Source: Natronorubrum halalkaliphilum (GTDB lineage: Archaea; Halobacteriota; Halobacteria; Halobacteriales; Natrialbaceae). Taken from it: 49,453 nt of DNA. Location: the NCBI RefSeq assembly GCF_009834785.1, contig NZ_WUYX01000051.1:230-49682 (forward strand), read 5' to 3'. Position 1 is the first letter of the stretch. The number at the start of each line of letters is the position of its first letter. Positions 15,246 through 22,381 of this stretch are shown one piece after another. The position numbers were made by a program, and so were the translations under genes. Under the pieces are notes generated by a model that worked only from the letters and a program-made list of their open reading frames with translations, was not told where the DNA came from and made no database searches.

Positions 15246-17036
15246 TCACTGCACCGCGTACAGCTCCGCGTACGCACCCTCTTGTTCGAGCAACTGGCCG
15301 TGTTCGCCGTGTTCGGCGATCGTCCCGCCCTCGAGGGCGTAGATCCGATCGGCGTCCCGGACGGTCGAGAGCCGGTGGGCGATGGCGACGATGGTGTACT
15401 CCTGTGACATCGACTCGATGCCGTCCTGGACGCGGCGTTCGATGGTCGCGTCGAGGTCGCTCGTCGCTTCGTCCAGGACGAGGATGTCAGCGTCCTCGAG
15501 GAGGGCGCGGGCGAGGGCGACCCGCTGGCGCTGGCCGCCGGAGAGGCGAACGCCGTCGTCGCCGAGTTCGGTGTCGTAGCCGTCGGGCAACTCATCGAGG
15601 AACTCGGTGACTTGAGCGATCTCGCAAGCGTCTTCGATCTCCGCCTCGGTCGCATCGGCGTTGGCGACGGTGATGTTCTCGCGGAGCGTCTCGTTGAAGA
15701 TGTACGGATCCTGTCGAACGAAGGCGATTCGGGAGCGCCACTCGTCGGTATCGAACTCGTCGATCGGCGTGCCGTTGGCGGTGATCTCGCCGTCGTCGGG
15801 GGCGTACAGTCGAGCGAGCAGCGAGGCGATCGTGGACTTCCCTTCGCCGGACTGGCCGACGAACGCGATGAACTCGCCCTCGTCGACGCGGAACGAGAGG
15901 TCCTGTAAGACCGGTTCGTCCTCCTCGTAGGCGAAGGAGACGTCCTCGAACGCGATCGGCGTCGCCGGTTCGGGAACCGGCCGGTCGCCGCCGCGAATAT
16001 CCTCGTTCGCCTCGAGTTCTTCGATGAACTGCTGGGTGCGGACCAGGTGCGGGAGGCGTCCTTCGACCTTGTAGAAGTATTCGTTCGCGTTGCTGACCCG
16101 CGGGCCGAGCTGGAACATGATGAACAGGAACACGGCCAGCGCTCCGAGAGACATGTCGGCAAACGTGATAGAGACGTAGATCAGCCCGAATACCATGACG
16201 GCGATCGAGAGGTTATAGGCGCAGCCGATCGCCGCTTCGTTGCGACCGAGTTTGATCGACGAGTCCGTGAATCGATCGAGGTGCGTCGAGAACTGGTCGT
16301 ACAGTTGGTCGTGCATCCCGATGAGTTTCACGTCCCGGATCCCCTGGGTTCCCGTCTGGACGTTTTGCTGGATTCCCTCGTTCGCGTCGGCGACCTGATC
16401 GCCGACGTCGTAGCCGCCTTCGAGGACGTGCCGGATGAGGAACGTCAGGGACGCGATCGCCACCCCGGCGACGACGGTCATGAGCGGCGAGATGTAGAAC
16501 GCGATCGCGAGGTACATCCCGATCAACAGCACCTGCTCGAAGAAGCGGACGAAGTCACGGATCACTTTACCGGCGTACTCCGCCTGCGTGACGATCGCGT
16601 TGAGGACGTCGTCGGAGCCTTCCCGATCGAAGTAGGCGACTCGCGCGTCGAGTGCGCTTCGGAAGGCGCGAGACTGGAGATCACGGACATAGTTCGTCCG
16701 GAGCCAGACGCGCATCCATCCGACCAGAAACGACGAGATGTACCGAATGGAGATGATCACGCTGACGGTCGCCACGATGTACCCCAGCGTGAACGGGATC
16801 CCGGCAATCTCGAAGACGGTCACGAACGCCTCGACGATCCGATCGTCCTGGGCTGCGGCGTCACCCGATGACTGCGCCATTTCGATGATCGGGACGATGA
16901 AACTCACACCCACCCCTTCGAGTACAGCGACGATTCCACTACAGAGGATGAGGAAGAGTGTCACGGCTGGCCGGTAGGTCGCAACCAGGAACAACCCCCG
17001 GAGTTTCTCGCGACGTGTAAGGTCCTCGGTAGACAT
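15246..17036 (-). CDS. ABC exporter, fused membrane and ATPase domains
   Basis: A 596-residue half-transporter with an N-terminal six-helix membrane domain (about 20-320) and a C-terminal nucleotide-binding domain. Walker A is 'GQSGEGKST', signature 'LSGGQRQRVALARA', Walker B 'ILVLDEATS', and the switch His is in 'IAHRLSTV'. It differs clearly from the exporter at 12360-14315, so it is a separate family member rather than a tandem duplicate. The substrate is unknown; a lipid-linked sugar is one possibility given the neighbouring ParB-like genes often seen near glycosylation genes (inference). The ATG at 17036 is preferred over the 17054 start. Confidence 0.92.
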   Translation of the reverse strand: MSTEDLTRREKLRGLFLVATYRPAVTLFLILCSGIVAVLEGVGVSFIVPIIEMAQSSGDAAAQDDRIVEAFVTVFEIAGIPFTLGYIVATVSVIISIRYISSFLVGWMRVWLRTNYVRDLQSRAFRSALDARVAYFDREGSDDVLNAIVTQAEYAGKVIRDFVRFFEQVLLIGMYLAIAFYISPLMTVVAGVAIASLTFLIRHVLEGGYDVGDQVADANEGIQQNVQTGTQGIRDVKLIGMHDQLYDQFSTHLDRFTDSSIKLGRNEAAIGCAYNLSIAVMVFGLIYVSITFADMSLGALAVFLFIMFQLGPRVSNANEYFYKVEGRLPHLVRTQQFIEELEANEDIRGGDRPVPEPATPIAFEDVSFAYEEDEPVLQDLSFRVDEGEFIAFVGQSGEGKSTIASLLARLYAPDDGEITANGTPIDEFDTDEWRSRIAFVRQDPYIFNETLRENITVANADATEAEIEDACEIAQVTEFLDELPDGYDTELGDDGVRLSGGQRQRVALARALLEDADILVLDEATSDLDATIERRVQDGIESMSQEYTIVAIAHRLSTVRDADRIYALEGGTIAEHGEHGQLLEQEGAYAELYAVQ

Positions 17037-17181
17037 GAATTCGAATCGAAACATGCGCCGAACAGGTATTGTTATGAGAACGTTAGGGAATCGAAGAGGG
17101 TCACTTCCGCCTGAGAATCAGGTGCTGAATTCTGTGAACGACGGTATCAGTTTTTCCGCCCGATTGTGGTTTGACGAGCAT

Positions 17182-17988
17182 ATGTCTCTCGGCGATCGAT
17201 CGTGGCTGTCGCTTCAAACGCTCGAGCAACTGTACGCGTCCGTGCCGGTGACTGCGCCGACCGCCGCGAAGAACGCGTATATCCGGCGCGTGAACACGGA
17301 CGATTTCAACCCGTTCGACCACCCACCGGATCCGTTTGCGACGTTCACGGTCGATCCAACCCGAATTCGTACGTTCACGGGTCGGCCGTATCCACCGTAC
17401 CACGAGAAGGCCGCGCAACTCGGGACCGTCCGCGACGGCGACTGGGATCGCCCCGATCTCGACGACGTCGTGATCATCGACGACGACTACCGGGACCGCT
17501 ACGATCTCTATCGCGCGGTGCGATTCGAGGAGAGCGTCTTCTTCCGATCGATGCGGGCCCACTTCGTCGATGGGATCGACTGGACCGAGACGCCGTTCGT
17601 CGAGCGGTGTCTCGAACTGGCCGAGGAGAACCGCCCGTCCTGGCGGAGTCTTACCACCAGAGACGGTATTCTCGAGCGCTGTGCTCGCATCGACGAACTC
17701 TACGAGCGGATCCGTCGCGACGGGTATCGATCTCAGCGAGAACTCGGTTACGACTCGTTGCTCGGGGTAACCGAAGAAGTACTCGTAGATATCGGCCGCG
17801 ACGGCGAACTCCTGTTCGTCAACGGACGCCACCGACTCGCGATCGCGAAACTGCTGGGCCTCGAGTCGATTCCGGTCGGCGTTCTCGTTCGCCACCGGGA
17901 GTGGATGAACCGGCGGGACCGGTACGTACAAAACGGAACGGAGTCCGATCATCCGGCGCTCCAGAACACCGTCGAGTCCGCGAACTGA
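17182..17988 (+). CDS. ParB/Srx-like fold protein of unknown function
   Basis: A 268-residue soluble protein. I do not recognise a named family. The C-terminal third reads 'EVLVDIGRDGELLFVNGRHRLAIAKLLGLESIPVGVLVRH', like the ParB/sulfiredoxin fold core in which 'GRHRLAIA' binds nucleotide. The N-terminal two thirds contain 'RSMRAHFVDGIDWTETPF' and 'IDELYERIRRDGYRSQ', which also occur in the divergent paralog at 18694-19608. Such proteins often appear near surface-glycan genes in haloarchaea (memory, not checked). The ATG at 17182 follows TATA-poor DNA; upstream ATGs would add an unrelated leader. A MITE-like element begins at its stop codon. Confidence 0.7.
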   Translation: MSLGDRSWLSLQTLEQLYASVPVTAPTAAKNAYIRRVNTDDFNPFDHPPDPFATFTVDPTRIRTFTGRPYPPYHEKAAQLGTVRDGDWDRPDLDDVVIIDDDYRDRYDLYRAVRFEESVFFRSMRAHFVDGIDWTETPFVERCLELAEENRPSWRSLTTRDGILERCARIDELYERIRRDGYRSQRELGYDSLLGVTEEVLVDIGRDGELLFVNGRHRLAIAKLLGLESIPVGVLVRHREWMNRRDRYVQNGTESDHPALQNTVESAN

Positions 17989-18069
17989 TACGGACTGCTG
18001 TCAGTCAGTGCCGGAGACCGCGAGCGGTCGTGCGGTCGCGCCGGGAAAGAGTTACAGCGGATCGTCCGA
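17989..18069 (+). mobile_element. MITE-like element, family 2 (decayed)
   Basis: Begins TACGGACTGCTGTCAGTCA immediately after the TGA stop of the preceding gene and ends near GTTACAGCGGATCGTCCGA. Left end and layout match the element at 14364. The left target site TGA is the stop codon itself; the right copy of the duplication is not recognisable. Confidence 0.5.
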
Positions 18070-18596
18070 TTCGAACTCGGTCCCCGTCTGTGCCACGCGA
18101 GTGATCGCTTCGCTGCAACTGACAGGCGAGGCTGAGATCGGGATAAAAACCGACTATCGCTTAGCAGTGAGATCGAGCCACTTCGTCGACCAGATCCATT
18201 CCGACGACGACGGCTGATCGTCGTCCATCGCCGCGATTCGAACGCCGACGACCCCGTCGTTCGAGTGTGGATGCCACGCTTCTGGGACGGGTGCGGGTCG
18301 GAAGGCCTCGCCATCTCGAGATTCGAGCATGATCCTCGTCTGTGTTCCCCGGGACGGACCCGGATAGTTACGGAGCCACTGACGCATCGAAATCGGTGGC
18401 TGCGTTCACCGGGCCCGTCGGTATCGAGGTGTTTCCCCCTTCCCGTTGGCTACTGAGGTTCGGGAACAGTCGAAACGCGGTGTCCACCATCGCTCGTACT
18501 CGCGCAGTCAGCACACCCGTTGTTGGAGGAGAAGACGGCTCAAGGATGCGTATCGATGACGGTTACACGGGAAACAGGAGACCGTCCACGGCTTCA
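18070..18596. other. Stretch between MITEs with a possible gene fragment
   Basis: A minus-strand frame (18154-18387) encodes up to 77 residues ending 'WIWSTKWLDLTAKR'. Its last ~55 residues read like real halophile protein (AWHPHSNDGVVGVRIAAMDDDQ), but the family is unknown and there is no good start. It may be the 3' remnant of a lost gene. Nothing else is recognised. Confidence 0.3.
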
Positions 18597-18675
18597 TACG
18601 GTTTCCTGTAGTCAATTACCGCCGATCGCCGATCCCGCTCTGGTGATCGGCGGTAACTAGTTACAGCAATCCGTA
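18597..18675 (+). mobile_element. MITE, family 2 (79 bp)
   Basis: A 79-bp near-palindrome from TACGGTTTCCTGTAG to TTACAGCAATCCGTA, flanked by a perfect TCA duplication (18594-18596 and 18676-18678). The inner arms ACCGCCGATC.. and ..GATCGGCGGT form a long hairpin. It lies 16 bases beyond the stop codon of the gene at 18694-19608. The element at 31112-31191 is the same subfamily in the opposite orientation. Confidence 0.88.
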
Positions 18676-18693
18676 TCAGTCGTCTGGAAACCG

Positions 18694-19608
18694 TCAGTCT
18701 CGGGCCGTACTCGCGGCTGAGCGCGTGTTCTCGGCTGGTGGCTCCTCGAACTCGTGACACCGTCGTACGTCGGGGTGGTCCAGGTGTGATCTGGCTCGAG
18801 CGGTCAGGTCCGACCGCCGGGTCGCCGACACGATTTCGTCCCGGATCGATTGCCACCGCGCGTGTCGGCGTCGGACGAGGACCGGAATCGTCGGGCAGTC
18901 GAGTAACGTGGCGATCGCCAGCCGGTGATCGCCGCGGTCGCTGTGTAGTATCGAACCGTTTCGACCGATACTCACGGTCACTTCGTCGAGTCGGGGGTCG
19001 AGCGTCCGATCCCACTTGTAGAATACAGTTCGCTGGTACTCGGGTCGGTCGGCCCAGAGGGCGGGCTGTGAGCGATAGCCGTCGGTCGCGATCTGCTCGT
19101 AGATCGCATCCAGTTCCTCGAAGCGGCTCTCGAGTTCCTCTTCGGTGGTACACCCCTTCGGCTGCTCCCCTGCCTCGAGTCGCTCGCGGTACTGTTCGAA
19201 TTCGGCCGTCTCTCGCCAGGGCGTCCCGTGCCGGAAATGCGCCTCGACGCTCCGGTACGAGACGGTTTCCTCGAACGGAACCGCCGCTCGGTCCCACTCG
19301 CCGTCGACGACCCGTCCCCAGCGGTTCGATGCCGTCCGAACCTGCAGGTCGATCCGTCCGGGATCGATCCACAGCCGCTCAAACGGCTCTGCGTCGGTGA
19401 TCGTGTCGGGCCGAACGATCCGACGAGCCCGGAGGTACGCCCGCGCAGCAGGAATACCGCCTGCGCGAGCCAGCAGTCGCTTCCAGCACCGATCCCGACG
19501 CCGCTTGAGATAGGGACCGCCTCGACGGTACAACTCGCGGGGCCCTTCCGATCGCAGCGTCGTGACCGCGCGTTCGAGGAGTTCTCCGACGGAGTGCTCT
19601 CGACCCAT
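18694..19608 (-). CDS. ParB/Srx-like fold protein, paralog of the 17182 gene
   Basis: A 304-residue protein of unknown function. Shared with its neighbour are 'GEWDR', 'RSVEAHFRHGTPWRETAEF', 'LDAIYEQIATDGYRSQ' and 'EVTVSIGRNGSILHSDRGDHRLAIATLLDCPTIPVLVRRRHARW'. The ParB-like 'GDHRLAIA' replaces 'GRHRLAIA'. The N-terminal 50 residues ('GELLERAVTTLRSEGPRELYRRGGPYLKRR') form a basic helix, as in haloarchaeal proteins found beside glycosyltransferases (memory). The two paralogs face each other with MITEs between them. A nucleotide-binding or kinase-like role is only inference. Confidence 0.68.
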   Translation of the reverse strand: MGREHSVGELLERAVTTLRSEGPRELYRRGGPYLKRRRDRCWKRLLARAGGIPAARAYLRARRIVRPDTITDAEPFERLWIDPGRIDLQVRTASNRWGRVVDGEWDRAAVPFEETVSYRSVEAHFRHGTPWRETAEFEQYRERLEAGEQPKGCTTEEELESRFEELDAIYEQIATDGYRSQPALWADRPEYQRTVFYKWDRTLDPRLDEVTVSIGRNGSILHSDRGDHRLAIATLLDCPTIPVLVRRRHARWQSIRDEIVSATRRSDLTARARSHLDHPDVRRCHEFEEPPAENTRSAASTARD

Positions 19609-20015
19609 TTTGGGCCGCTACTTCGCGACCGCTGATCAATCCATTGACCGTGTCAGTCCGGTAGCCGTGACGTTCTCACGAGCAGGGGACGGGTAACGGG
19701 CGACCGGTATCGCGCGGCCGGTTCGACGGGAGCACGAAACGGTACGTGGTCGCCCCCGGTTACTGGTTCGAACTGCCACACAATGGATAAATACGCCGGT
19801 AATTACCCTCCCGGCTGCCGGTAATTCGAGGCTACGTCGAAGCGAACGGCTTTCGAGTCAACAGAATCGGTATCGCGGCGCGAGGATCGTTTCCAGCGGC
19901 GTCTTCCGAATCGCAACTGCCAACGCGCTCGACGACAGAAATCAGCCCTCCGAACCTCGAGTCGAACTGCTCGAACGACGATACCTCTCCACGGGACGCC
20001 GGTCCCGCGTATGCC
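19609..20015. other. Stretch with no recognised gene
   Basis: About 400 bases between two minus-strand genes. A small inverted repeat (CCGGTAATTACC...GCCGGTAATT, around 19796-19827) is the only structure noted. Short frames are not convincing. Confidence 0.4.
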
Positions 20016-20462
20016 TTAGTGTTTGAGCCGCGCGACGTTCTCTCTGATCTGTCCCAACAGTCCGTCGCCGGACTCCGTCTCGAGGGCCGCGTGTAGCGTC
20101 GAGTTCTCCGGTTCGTCTTTGACGACGACGCGGAGGTAGGGCTCGAGCTGGGTGAAGTTATCCGAGAGGACGACGGTGTGATTGTCTTCGTCGTGATCGA
20201 CGACGCCCGCGTCGGCCAGTTTCGGGACGTGACACTGGACCGACGAGACGTAGACGCTCTTGTACTCGTTCTTGGCGACCTCGTCAGGCGGGACGTCGTG
20301 CTCCCAGCCGGCGACCTGCTCGGCGAGCGTCGACAGTTCGATCGGTCCCTCTTGGCCGCGGAGCGCGTAGAGAAGGTATCGGCGGCGGCGGTTCGCCAGC
20401 AGCTCCAGGATGGTATCTGCAGAGAGTTCTTGCTCTCCCTGACCCGAGGTAAGCGCTTCCAT
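20016..20462 (-). CDS. DUF7344 winged-helix protein
   Basis: A 148-residue putative transcription factor with the haloarchaeal DUF7344 (ArsR-like winged helix) domain. The typical opening 'SADTILELLANRRRRYLLYAL' is followed by 'IELSTLAEQVAGWE', 'SVYVSSVQCHVPKLADAGVVDHDEDNHTVVLSDN' (recognition helix and wing), and a C-terminal tail. The ATG at 20462 gives the expected short acidic leader before the domain. It is monocistronic. Targets cannot be inferred. Confidence 0.85.
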   Translation of the reverse strand: MEALTSGQGEQELSADTILELLANRRRRYLLYALRGQEGPIELSTLAEQVAGWEHDVPPDEVAKNEYKSVYVSSVQCHVPKLADAGVVDHDEDNHTVVLSDNFTQLEPYLRVVVKDEPENSTLHAALETESGDGLLGQIRENVARLKH

Positions 20463-20654
20463 AACACGATGTTACTCGCCAGACCGGAAAAGGGTGTCTT
20501 GAATATCCGAAAATCCAACAGACTGGCGTCAATGACTGGTAAACAAATCGTATTCTCGTCGTTACTTTTCGATGTGTTGGCCTAATCGGAACAACACCGG
20601 TCATATCCCGTGCCGAGGTGGACCGCTCGAACGGCGACTCCGATTCGAAATCCT

Positions 20655-20662
20655 TTTTTATA
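20655..20662 (+). promoter_or_regulatory. TATA box of tRNA-Phe
   Basis: TTTTTATA is centred about 26 bases before the first base of the tRNA-Phe gene, the usual distance for an archaeal TBP site driving a tRNA. Confidence 0.7.
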
Positions 20663-20684
20663 CGATGGACGGAGATAGAACTGC

Positions 20685-20758
20685 GCCGCCTTAGCTCAGA
20701 CTGGGAGAGCACTCGACTGAAGATCGAGCTGTCCCCGGTTCAAATCCGGGAGGCGGCA
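20685..20758 (+). tRNA. tRNA-Phe (anticodon GAA)
   Basis: A 74-base cloverleaf. The acceptor GCCGCCT pairs with AGGCGGC plus discriminator A. The anticodon arm CTCGA-CTGAAGA-TCGAG carries GAA, and the T arm is CCCGG-TTCAAAT-CCGGG. There is no intron and no encoded CCA. It is followed by about 420 bases of repeats derived from its own 3' half. Confidence 0.97.
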
Positions 20759-20898
20759 TACTTCTGCGGCGAGCAAATTCGCGAGCCGCAGGTATGCATC
20801 CCGAGCGGATTTGAACCAGACGAGTCGCAGCCCGGGAAGCGAACGCAGTGAGCGGCCCGGAACGTCTCGGCGAGGTTCAAACCCGGGAAGGCGGCATG
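20751..20898 (+). repeat. tRNA-Phe-trailing element, repeat unit 1
   Basis: A 148-bp unit starting inside the tRNA acceptor stem. It contains hairpin CTGCGGC/GCCGCAG with loop GAGCAAATTCGCGA, an inverted T-arm (GAGCGGATTTGAACC), a nested hairpin AGACG..CCGGG..GCGAACGCAGTGAGCG..CCCGG..CGTCT, and a direct T-arm plus acceptor copy ending GGCGGCATG. It is nearly identical to unit 2 at 21033-21179. Confidence 0.88.
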
Positions 20899-20930
20899 GC
20901 TTTTTCACGCGATATAGACTCGAGAAGTTA

Positions 20931-21040
20931 CTGGACCCGACTGAAGATCGGGCTGTCCCCGTTCCCGCGAGCGCAGCAAGCGGGAAGTCGAAAGACGAGC
21001 GAAAGCGAGTCTTTCGGAAGTTCAAATCGGGGAGGCGGCA
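20931..21040 (+). pseudogene. tRNA-Phe pseudogene split by two hairpins
   Basis: A partial tRNA-Phe copy. The anticodon arm CCCGA-CTGAAGA-TCGGG (20936-20952) keeps the GAA anticodon with a compensated base pair relative to the real gene (CTCGA/TCGAG). The T stem is also still paired (CCCCG/CGGGG). Between T stem and T loop lie two perfect hairpins, TTCCCGC/GCGGGAA and CGAAAGAC/GTCTTTCG. The D arm and 5' acceptor strand are not recognisable. Confidence 0.7.
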
Positions 21041-21179
21041 TACTTCTGCGGCGAGCAAATTCGTGAGCCGCAGGTATGCATCCCGAGCGGATTTGAACCA
21101 GACGAGTCGCAGCCCGGGAAGCGAACGCAGTGAGCGACCCGGAACGTCTCGGCGAGGTTCAAATCCGGGAGGCGGCATG
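21033..21179 (+). repeat. tRNA-Phe-trailing element, repeat unit 2
   Basis: A second copy of the unit at 20751-20898, with only a handful of differences (for example GCGTGA for GCGCGA in the loop region and GACCCGG for GGCCCGG). It starts at the acceptor end of the tRNA pseudogene and ends with another T-arm/acceptor copy, AGGTTCAAATCCGGGAGGCGGCA. Confidence 0.88.
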
Positions 21180-21332
21180 TTTCTAATCCGTGAGCGTAGC
21201 GAGCAGGTGCAGAAACTGAGGACCGATTCCGAATCCTATCAGTTGCGCACAGCGAAGCCGAGTATGCCGTCAGAACCCGACCTGTCCTCCAGATACCCAC
21301 CAGCGTCACGAACCCACCGATAGCGGAGTCGA

Positions 21333-21974
21333 TCACGATCCGCCGTAGGCCTCGAGTTCCACAGCGACCTCGTTGCGCCGGAGAAACGGCAGCGTCCACG
21401 GGGCGTCGTACCCCAGAAAGAACGGGTCGTCGGCGAGGGGGATGCCGGCCGTCTCGAGCGTCTCCAGCAGCCGTTCGGTTTCGCGAGCGACGCGGGCGTC
21501 CGTGGGCCGCCACGTAAACCGCCTGGCGGCGAGCGTTCGCTCGGGGATTTCGACGACCGTTACGTCGTCGCTGGTGGGTCGTGGTGCCGAGTCCACGTCG
21601 TACTCCGGTGGAAGATAGAACGCCATTCGAACCTCATCAGAGCCGCGGACGCGGCGGGTCTCGACGGGCGCAGTCATCTCGATCGACGGTCCGGGGTCGC
21701 CCACTTCGACCGGGGCGGTCATCGAAAGTTCCTCGCCGCCGTCGTTCGCCCCGCTAAGGTACCGAAACAACCGACCGAACGCCGCGTTTTCGGAGGTGGC
21801 GGTCGTCTCGACGACGGCCTGTTCGGGGTAGCGGCGGAGCTCGACGTCGTCGATGTGAGCGACGACCGTGTACGGAACGGTTTCGGTCGTGGACCGTTGG
21901 TAGAGCGTCCAGGCGCCGGCGGCGGCCAGCGCGCCCCCGGCCACGCCCGCGACGATAGCGGAGTTTCGGACCAT
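21333..21974 (-). CDS. SOUL-family haem-binding protein
   Basis: A 213-residue protein of the SOUL/HEBP family, thought to bind haem or tetrapyrroles. A hydrophobic N-terminal segment (about 6-25) probably anchors it to the membrane. SOUL motifs follow: 'VELRRYPEQAVVET', 'AFGRLFRYLSGANDGGEELSMTAPV', 'SIEMTAPVETRR', 'MAFYLPPEYD', 'AARRFTWRPTDARV' and a C-terminal 'PFFLGYDAPWTLPFLRRNEVAVEL'. Length is normal. It is monocistronic and divergent from the ABC importer operon across about 400 bases. Confidence 0.92.
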   Translation of the reverse strand: MVRNSAIVAGVAGGALAAAGAWTLYQRSTTETVPYTVVAHIDDVELRRYPEQAVVETTATSENAAFGRLFRYLSGANDGGEELSMTAPVEVGDPGPSIEMTAPVETRRVRGSDEVRMAFYLPPEYDVDSAPRPTSDDVTVVEIPERTLAARRFTWRPTDARVARETERLLETLETAGIPLADDPFFLGYDAPWTLPFLRRNEVAVELEAYGGS

Positions 21975-22381
21975 ACGAACGGTTCGACTGGAACGTCGAT
22001 AGGTGTTTCACCGGCGGAACATCGACCCCTTCGCGCGTAGGTCGGTTCGACCGGGTCAGCAAGCCGAACGGTCCGTGTAAGCGGTTCGATGCGGTCGTTC
22101 GGGCGGTTCGAGCGCTCTCTCCAGTTCAATCCGAGGATGACATGTTCAACTATGTGAGCGTCGTAAGCAGGTGCAAAACCACGGAACGATACGCTCCGAA
22201 GCGAGGCGACTCGAGTGCCGCTGACAGCGGTCGACGAATCCGCTGATGACGTGACGGGATCGGTTCGACTCGAGACCGTCCCATATTGCCCTCGGTACCC
22301 CGACCCGTTGACGAGCTTATATCAACAATTCTGGCGGTATGGGCGGGATTAATGGGTGAATCCGCCCTCAGAGTATGGTAT
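21975..22381. other. Divergent intergenic region with a promoter
   Basis: No gene recognised. A CTTATATC box near 22316-22323 precedes the importer operon start at 22382 by about 60 bases. The segment 22141-22187 is a diverged copy of 21176-21222 (GTGAGCGT.G.AAGCAGGTGCA). Confidence 0.45.

Noticed and set aside
18694-19608. Annotation as chromosome-partition ParB
   Set aside because: Only the 'G.HRLAIA' core is ParB-like; there is no helix-turn-helix domain, no parA neighbour and no parS-like site nearby.
20751-21179. Possible CRISPR array downstream of tRNA-Phe
   Set aside because: There are only two 147-bp units, both tRNA-derived, with no uniform short repeats and spacers and no cas genes.
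20811-21323. A 170-codon frame across the tRNA-Phe repeats
   Set aside because: Its repeated peptide 'GSERSERPGTSRRGSNPG' is just a reading of the repeat units and tRNA fragments; no start signal and no protein-like composition.
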